From Thermoplasmatales archaeon (lineage in GTDB: Archaea > Thermoplasmatota > JASEFT01 > JAUWIS01), in the NCBI GenBank assembly GCA_030019485.1, contig JASEEW010000046.1:1-11524 (forward strand): 11,524 nt of DNA, in the 5' to 3' direction. Shown piece by piece: positions 6,760 through 11,524 of the stretch (within the stretch, counting starts at the first letter, position 1; every line of letters begins with the position of its first letter). Under the pieces are notes generated by a model, which was not told where the DNA came from, searched no databases, and saw only the letters and a program-made list of their open reading frames with translations. A program made the position numbers and the translations under genes.

Positions 6760-6980
6760 AGTTAGTAGTCAGAGGTTGTTACGGAATTTGCCCCTGCAAA
6801 TTCCTAACATGCTACGGAATTCCAGCAGGAATTCCTGGCATTTTAGGAAAAAACAAAGTTTTTTCCGTAAAATCTTAGGAAAAATCTCTGGACTTTTCCG
6901 TAAGATAGGAGTTAGGGAAAAGAGATAAATATTCTCCCCTAACTTCTAACTTCTCTCCCCTAACTTCTACAATGGGGGGG
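6760..6980 (+). repeat. Intergenic repeat element B (enlarged relative of element A)
   Basis: About 220 bp without a gene between aIF2-gamma and the PIN gene. It starts with the 15-mer AGTTAGTAGTCAGAG (6760-6774) shared with element A and ends in the same ATGGGGGGG (6972-6980). Near the 3' end the 16-mer TCTCCCCTAACTTCTA is directly repeated at 6933-6948 and 6954-6969. Either copy can pair with TAGGAGTTAGGG (6906-6917). The centre holds four hairpins listed separately. The final G tract is placed to act as ribosome-binding site for the PIN gene. Confidence 0.7.
6777..6906. repeat. Four end-to-end stem-loops with a shared bulged frame
   Basis: Hairpins lie at 6777-6809, 6809-6841, 6841-6872 and 6872-6906, each meeting the next without spacer. 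Each has an outer 4-6 bp stem, a conserved TA step, one bulged base (mismatch in the second), an invariant GGAA/TTCC step, a variable inner stem and a 3-4 nt loop. Outer stems differ but stay paired: TGTTA/TAACA, ATGC/GCAT, TTTTA/TAAAA, ATCTTA/TAAGAT. Inner stems also differ: GGAATTTGC/GCAAATTCC, GGAATTCC twice, GGAAAAAAC/GTTTTTTCC and GGAAAA..TC/GA..TTTTCC. The bulged base is C on the 5' side in the first two units and G on the 3' side in the last two, so the pairs lie in opposite orientation. Confidence 0.85.
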
Positions 6981-6983
6981 AAG

Positions 6984-7343
6984 ATGATTGTTATACTTGA
7001 CTCAAATGCGTTGCTAATGGTTTTTCAGTTTAAGGTAAACATGGAATCAGAGCTGACCAGGCTTCTTGGAAAATATGAAATAGTTGTGCCTTCAACAGTA
7101 AAAAAAGAGTTAAAATCCTTGAGAAACAAATATGCAAAAAGTGCGCTGAGTTTTTCAGAAAGATACAGAACAATAAATGCAAAAGGCAGTCCTGATGATT
7201 CAATACTTGAACTAGCGGAAAAAGAAAAAGGGGTTGTTTTAACAAACGACAAAATACTGAAAAAAAGACTCAGGGAAAAAAACATACCTGTTGTTTTCCT
7301 CAGGTCAAAAAACCATTTGGAGATTGAAGGAAGCATAAAATAA
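6984..7343 (+). CDS. PIN-domain ribonuclease, Fcf1/VapC9-like
   Basis: From ATG 6984 the protein has 119 residues, one complete PIN domain. The likely metal-binding acidic residues are visible: D6 (VILDSNAL), E42 (TVKKELKSL), D71/D72 (SPDDSILELA) and D89 (LTNDKIL). The sequence, including VFQFKVNMESELTRLLG and IPVVFLRSKNHLEIEG, resembles the archaeal PIN protein related to eukaryotic Fcf1, linked to rRNA processing. In many archaea it sits next to aIF2-gamma as here, which supports a housekeeping role over a toxin role; no antitoxin gene is adjacent. An in-frame ATG at 6972 would add MGGK, but the intervening G7 tract (6974-6980) looks like the ribosome-binding site, so 6984 is preferred. It converges on the MFS gene with 2 nt between stops. 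Confidence 0.88.
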   Translation: MIVILDSNALLMVFQFKVNMESELTRLLGKYEIVVPSTVKKELKSLRNKYAKSALSFSERYRTINAKGSPDDSILELAEKEKGVVLTNDKILKKRLREKNIPVVFLRSKNHLEIEGSIK

Positions 7344-7345
7344 AA

Positions 7346-8515
7346 TCATCTCAACATTCCCAGCATCCCAACAGCCACAAACGCCATTCCTGCACCAAAA
7401 ACAAATGCTGTAGATGAGGATATGCACGTCCATAAAATGCCTGCAATAACGCTGCCGGTTAATGCTCCTATACCAATTAATGTATGGAATGCGCCCAGTG
7501 CCGAAGCTCTAAGGTTTTCAGGAGCGAAATCTGATGCGAAAGCCCTCTGATTACCTTCTATTATTGCGTAGAATACACCATATAATGCAAAAAGAATGAT
7601 TAATGCAAGTAATGAGTTAAAGGATGCGAAGCCTGCGCAGGTTAAACCAAAAACAAGATACCCTGTAACAACAACTTTTTTTCTTCCTATTTTGTCTGAA
7701 AGCATGCCTGATGGAACAGCAAAAAAGGCGTAAACAATGTTGAAGAAAACATACAATAAAACAGTTAAAGCCGCAGTATTTCTAAAACCATAAACAGACA
7801 AAACAAGGTTTGCTTTGAGTAAAAAAAACATGTACGTGAAGTTTCCAATGCTGAAAACAAACATTGCTGTTAGGGATAAATAAAATTTTTTCGGCAGATT
7901 TCTGAAACTTATTCTTGTTTCTGTTTTCATTTTTTTCTTTTCATGAATAAATAGAAGTGGCACAAGTGCACAAAATGCCGGGATGGATGCAAGCAGGATG
8001 ATGGTTTTGTATTGATGCAAAGGGGATGGGGCAATGAATACAAATAAAAACAGGAATGCAATCCCTGAACCGATTACGGCACCAGATGTGTCCATTGCCC
8101 TGTGAATGCCGAATGCTTTGCCCCTTTTTTTGCTTTCTGATATGATTGCATCCCTTGGCGCAGTCCTTATCCCTTTCCCTGTTCTCTCCAGTGACCTCAA
8201 TATTAAAATGTGTTGCCATATCAATGAAAAGGCTAAAAGAATCTTTGAAAAAGCAGAAACTGTGTAGCCTGAGAAAACAAAAATTTTTCTTTTACCAGTT
8301 CTGTCTGACCAGTATCCTGAGAAAACATTCAACAGATTTGCAATTGAATCACCAACACCTCCGATTAATCCCACAATAATTCCTGTACCGCCTAAAGAAA
8401 CAATGAATAATGGCAGTATGGATAAAATCATTTCAGAGCTTATGTCAACGAGCAGGCTTGCAACGCCGAGAAGGAGAACAGAGAATCCTACACCTTTGAA
8501 GAGATTTGATTTCAC
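7346..8515 (-). CDS. MFS transporter, 12 membrane segments, substrate unknown
   Basis: This 389-residue integral membrane protein belongs to the major facilitator superfamily. Hydrophobic segments run through its whole length. The first loop 2-3 motif reads GYWSDRTGKRK (68-78) and its second-half counterpart GMLSDKIGRKK. RSLERTGKGIRTAPRDAIIS (107-126) and GIHRAMDTSGAVIGS (136-150) are typical of a proton-coupled efflux-type subgroup. No substrate can be inferred. The start is GTG at 8515, since the ATG overlapping it runs straight into TGA. No Shine-Dalgarno is obvious. It lies 30 nt downstream of the large surface protein gene on the same strand and may be read from the same transcript. It replaces the ribosomal genes that follow the PIN gene in many archaea. 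Confidence 0.92.
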   Translation of the reverse strand: MKSNLFKGVGFSVLLLGVASLLVDISSEMILSILPLFIVSLGGTGIIVGLIGGVGDSIANLLNVFSGYWSDRTGKRKIFVFSGYTVSAFSKILLAFSLIWQHILILRSLERTGKGIRTAPRDAIISESKKRGKAFGIHRAMDTSGAVIGSGIAFLFLFVFIAPSPLHQYKTIILLASIPAFCALVPLLFIHEKKKMKTETRISFRNLPKKFYLSLTAMFVFSIGNFTYMFFLLKANLVLSVYGFRNTAALTVLLYVFFNIVYAFFAVPSGMLSDKIGRKKVVVTGYLVFGLTCAGFASFNSLLALIILFALYGVFYAIIEGNQRAFASDFAPENLRASALGAFHTLIGIGALTGSVIAGILWTCISSSTAFVFGAGMAFVAVGMLGMLR

Positions 8516-8545
8516 ATTTAAGGTATGTTTTTCTATGATTTTAAA

Positions 8546-11524
8546 TTATTTGAGTGTGCCTTTTGCACCACATTTTGGGCACACAATCTCAACAGGTCTT
8601 TCTGTTGATGTAACCTTTATGTTTTCACCACACTTCGGGCATCTGACAGTTGCAGTTTTTTCTTTTTTCATTTTTTTAACACCTAAGCCTGCGCTGATGA
8701 GAATGATGGCAACAGCAAAAATGATGATGTATGACAATAATGATATAGGCGCTGCTTCTTTCCCAGCAGCAGTCTTTTCAGCCATTGGTGCAAATATTGT
8801 GAAATGGGTTACGTTTGCCCATACAATCTTGTTAATAGTATCTACACCTGTCGTACCGATCTTAGCGCAAGATTCCCATTTGCTTGAAGTTTCGTTCCAG
8901 TAATACATTATAAGAGTGGCTGGCTCTATACCAACAATATCGTTATCATTATATCTTATTGTGATATTTGCATAGCCAACTTCTCCTATTTTAGTAACAT
9001 TAACAAATACCCCAATATCTTTTTTCCCGGAAGGTATTTTCTCCTTCAAGAATTCGATTTTAGTAGCGCTTGCATTCCCTACACTCAGGTTGCCTGTGCC
9101 ATTATAAGTAACATTGACATTCTTTCCACTAACTATTACTGGTATTTGCTGTATAGCAGCAGATGTTTTTTCAAACATCTGATCTGAGTCTGCATAAAAA
9201 CCGTCATTATACACAACCCTTACAGTGAAATAATAGGTAGTATCTGGGGATAAATCTGTAACAGTGCAGGATACAGCATCAGGATCTGTTACTGTTTCTA
9301 TCAAACTCCCAAGTACCCCAGAAACGGTTGACTGATATACCTCATATCTGTCAAACTCAGGACTAAGGCAGGCGTCCCAGGAAAGCGTTAACGAGTCTTT
9401 TGTCGGATTAACAGGATTGTTAAGAGCAACTGCTGTTACTGAAGTGAAACGGGCTGCCAGCTCATGTGTGCTGTGCGTGTATTCAATATGAATGAAATAA
9501 TGGGTAGTGTTTTGTGAGAGTGTGTAATTAATCAGATGCCCATCCAGCTGTATTTTGATGTCTTTCTCAGAATCCACCATGTCTTTTGGTATTGTAATAT
9601 TGGCTACGCCTGTAGTTTCAGGTGGTCCGTGGATTTTTATTCTCAGTGTTTTTTTGTCTTTGTTATATCTGCCTTCCAGCACTGAGGAATTAGTCTCCGC
9701 ATACATTGTATAGTTAGCGCAGGCAATTGTCATTCCAATCCAGCCGTTTGGCAGTATTTGCATACTTCCGCTGTACCCCTGATTCTGGATGAACTCTAAC
9801 CCATCACTCAATCCATTCCCATTGGTATCCCCAACTGTAGGATTTGTTTTTGAGAATATAATTTCAAATGCATCACTGAGTCCATCCCCATCTGTATCCC
9901 AGTTATGCATATTTGTTCCATTAAGATACTCGTGCAGATTATCCCAGCCATCGCTGTCAGGATCTAAAAGCGCATCTGAACTATTTGCAGGATTTAAGCC
10001 AAGCCAGACCTCCGCAGCATCTGGTATGCCGTCATAGTCGTAATCGGTGGAGTTACTAAATGTGCGCCGCACAAATACACTGCTATTTTCACTAATATAA
10101 CTATAAACAAAACACTGGGGTTTTTCTACAATTCTTGTTTTTGCTATTATCCCGAAACTAACATGACAACATTCCTGCTCTAACTGATCCAATACTGACT
10201 GATTAAGTGTAACATTTATAAAAACGAGAGAGTTGCTTCCTCCGGGCATTTCCGGTAAAACAATATCCGTAGGAAATACCGTAATATTATATACACATGT
10301 TGGCGTGTGCCAAGAGCTGGTAACATTAATTTCTGTAGCGGTAGAATAATAACATCTAACATACAAGCTCACATTGAAACTTACTGTTATATTTTCCCAA
10401 GGCCAAGTAGTTGTTATCTCTTTCCCCAGACCATACTCAGAAAACTCTGCCCGTATTGTGGTTTCCCATATCACAGTTATCTGCTTTGAGGTTGCATTTG
10501 TTGCACCATCATCATCGGTAACTGTCAAGCTCACAGTATAATTCCCGGCTTCACCATATTGATGTGTTGGATTCTGCCCGTTGCTTGTGCCACCATCCCC
10601 GAACTCCCAATACCATTGATATATACTACCATCCGCGTCTGTGGATGTGTCAGTAAAATAAACATATTCTAAATCAGTTGGGTTCTCTGGTGAGTATGTA
10701 AAATTCGCAGTCGGTCCTACATTCAAAACCGTAATCTGCTTAGATGTTGCGTTACTTGCTCCATGAATATCGGTCACTGTAAGGGTTACAGTGTAAATCC
10801 CGTTATCTGCATATTGATGTGTAGGATTCGAATAGTTGCTTATTTCTCCATCATCAAAATTCCAAAAGAATGTTAAAACATCGCTGTCAGGATCAGTGGA
10901 GGTGCTTGTGAACTGAACAGTTTCTAAATCAGTCGGCTGTTCCGGTGAATACGTGAAGTCAGCAGTCGGTTCAAAGTTTGGAGCGGTTAATGGCAGATAA
11001 TCTCCGGGACCGTAAGGCAGATTAGTATCGCCAAGTCCGTCACCATCTATATCACAGCCAGTATAATCACTCCAGTAGTTCCCTCCCAGATAGGGGCCAC
11101 CAATAATATTTGTTCCGGGAGTCTTTGAGATATTCCACATGGCACCATCCCCACCACCCCAGTTATTCGTATTTTCGAAGTAATTGTTGTAGATTATGTT
11201 ATTTAACGACATAAAAAACCAGATGCCATAAGAATTGTTGCGAATCTGATTTGAGGTTATGTTGATGTTAAACGACTCGTCGAGATAGATGCCATACCCG
11301 GAACTGTTGTAAATATGATTGGCGGTAATATTGATGTTTGAGGAATCGTAGAGATAGATGCCATCATCACCATTGTTGTAAATATGGTTAGCGCTGATGT
11401 TGTTGTTAGAGGAAGAGTAGAGATCGACGCCATCATCAGGATTGTTGTAAATATGGTTATTTGTTATGTTGGCGTTGTCCGAGAATTGAATAGTGTATCC
11501 TGTTTTTGATGTTTTTTTCAGAAA
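8546..11524 (-). CDS. Large modular surface protein: beta-helix, PKD x2, Ca-binding repeats, FN3, TM, zinc ribbon (5' partial)
   Basis: The frame stays open to the window edge, so the ATG at 11212 is internal and the N-terminus is missing; 992 codons are visible. In order: NosD-like right-handed beta-helix repeats (about 1-150, ending GNYWSDYTGCDIDGDGLGD); two PKD domains (about 180-267 and 269-351); a Cys-containing beta-rich region (352-490); thrombospondin-3/EF-like Ca-binding repeats (about 492-580: DYDYDGIPDAAE, DPDSDGWDN, DTDGDGLSDAFE, DTNGNGLSDGLE); a beta region; an FN3 domain (about 696-788); a further beta domain with many NxT/S sequons; one membrane helix (about 926-948); a basic stretch; and a cytoplasmic zinc ribbon with CPKC pairs (Cys 962, 965, 982, 985). 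It is probably an N-glycosylated cell-surface protein for adhesion or polysaccharide binding. The MFS gene follows 30 nt downstream. Confidence 0.9.
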   Translation of the reverse strand, partial: FLKKTSKTGYTIQFSDNANITNNHIYNNPDDGVDLYSSSNNNISANHIYNNGDDGIYLYDSSNINITANHIYNSSGYGIYLDESFNINITSNQIRNNSYGIWFFMSLNNIIYNNYFENTNNWGGGDGAMWNISKTPGTNIIGGPYLGGNYWSDYTGCDIDGDGLGDTNLPYGPGDYLPLTAPNFEPTADFTYSPEQPTDLETVQFTSTSTDPDSDVLTFFWNFDDGEISNYSNPTHQYADNGIYTVTLTVTDIHGASNATSKQITVLNVGPTANFTYSPENPTDLEYVYFTDTSTDADGSIYQWYWEFGDGGTSNGQNPTHQYGEAGNYTVSLTVTDDDGATNATSKQITVIWETTIRAEFSEYGLGKEITTTWPWENITVSFNVSLYVRCYYSTATEINVTSSWHTPTCVYNITVFPTDIVLPEMPGGSNSLVFINVTLNQSVLDQLEQECCHVSFGIIAKTRIVEKPQCFVYSYISENSSVFVRRTFSNSTDYDYDGIPDAAEVWLGLNPANSSDALLDPDSDGWDNLHEYLNGTNMHNWDTDGDGLSDAFEIIFSKTNPTVGDTNGNGLSDGLEFIQNQGYSGSMQILPNGWIGMTIACANYTMYAETNSSVLEGRYNKDKKTLRIKIHGPPETTGVANITIPKDMVDSEKDIKIQLDGHLINYTLSQNTTHYFIHIEYTHSTHELAARFTSVTAVALNNPVNPTKDSLTLSWDACLSPEFDRYEVYQSTVSGVLGSLIETVTDPDAVSCTVTDLSPDTTYYFTVRVVYNDGFYADSDQMFEKTSAAIQQIPVIVSGKNVNVTYNGTGNLSVGNASATKIEFLKEKIPSGKKDIGVFVNVTKIGEVGYANITIRYNDNDIVGIEPATLIMYYWNETSSKWESCAKIGTTGVDTINKIVWANVTHFTIFAPMAEKTAAGKEAAPISLLSYIIIFAVAIILISAGLGVKKMKKEKTATVRCPKCGENIKVTSTERPVEIVCPKCGAKGTLK
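11237..11510 (-). repeat. 69-bp tandem repeats coding beta-helix rungs
   Basis: GTTGTAAATATG starts at 11306, 11375 and 11444, an exact 69-bp period (23 codons), with a diverged copy at 11237. Each unit encodes one rung of the pattern NHIYNN..DGI.LY.SSNINIT. The high DNA identity shows recent or ongoing duplication within the surface protein gene. The array probably continues past the window. Confidence 0.8.

Noticed and set aside
6841..6906. Third and fourth hairpins as simple intrinsic terminators
   Set aside because: No T-run follows the stems, and archaea do not need hairpins for termination. Sharing of the bulged frame with the first two units points to a repeat family.
6972..6980. G7 tract as a phase-variation switch for the PIN gene
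   Set aside because: Slippage would only affect the upstream ATG at 6972; translation from 6984 lies beyond the tract and stays in frame.
6984..7343. PIN gene as a VapC toxin of a toxin-antitoxin pair
   Set aside because: No small antitoxin gene lies upstream; the adjacent sequence is a repeat element, and the aIF2-gamma context and sequence fit the Fcf1-like group.
8403..8903. Plus-strand ORF of 166 codons across the MFS / surface protein junction
   Set aside because: It lies antisense to two well-supported genes, has a low-complexity composition and no recognisable domain.
11210..11212. ATG at 11212 as the start of the large surface protein
   Set aside because: The frame is open to the window end and the upstream codons encode more beta-helix rungs of the same pattern.
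11237..11510. 69-bp repeats as a CRISPR array
   Set aside because: The period has no repeat/unique-spacer division. The units are in frame and encode repeated protein rungs.

Overview
The window comes from an archaeon. It carries ribosomal protein S6e followed directly by translation initiation factor aIF2-gamma and an Fcf1-like PIN protein, a typical archaeal block. Promoters are of the TATA-box type. Protein families include a DUF835 response regulator, a RAD55/KaiC-like protein and a NosD/PKD surface protein with a C-terminal zinc ribbon. DUF835, RAD55-like proteins and the zinc ribbon together lean towards a Thermoplasmatota-like euryarchaeon, probably an uncultured one. That placement is inference from family content, not a phylogenetic result. 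The DNA is moderately AT-rich.

Layout. (1) 1-2408 is a sensory block: the C-terminal part of a histidine kinase, a response regulator overlapping it by 4 nt (REC-DUF835-winged helix), then a RecA/KaiC-fold protein that has lost its P-loop. The first 53 bases form a perfect fold-back palindrome at the window edge, probably a chimeric contig end. (2) 2409-3417 holds an intergenic repeat (element A), an overlooked 45-residue Cys-rich small protein, and a protein with a V4R-like C-terminus that appears translationally coupled to it. (3) 3472-4902 holds a purine-type phosphoribosyltransferase convergent with a minus-strand carbamate kinase. (4) 4903-5129 is a divergent promoter region full of inverted GGGAAGTTTG / GGGGAGTTTG motifs. 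(5) 5130-7343 is the translation block S6e, aIF2-gamma and PIN. Between the last two lies a 220-bp structured repeat (element B) with four end-to-end hairpins. (6) 7346-11524 (minus strand) holds an MFS transporter downstream of a very large modular surface protein whose N-terminus lies outside the window.

Working together. The kinase and regulator form a phosphorelay whose regulator carries its own DNA-binding wing. The RAD55-like protein beside it is probably a non-catalytic partner. S6e, aIF2-gamma and the PIN nuclease belong to translation and rRNA maturation. Carbamate kinase would make ATP from carbamoyl phosphate (or the reverse) and shares a control region with the S6e operon. The surface protein combines beta-helix, PKD, calcium-binding and FN3 modules outside the cell with a zinc ribbon inside.

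The most unusual DNA is 6777-6906: four tandem stem-loops with varying but fully compensated stems around a constant bulged TTACGGAA / TTCCTAA frame, two in each orientation. It resembles the bacterial REP/BIME arrangement.
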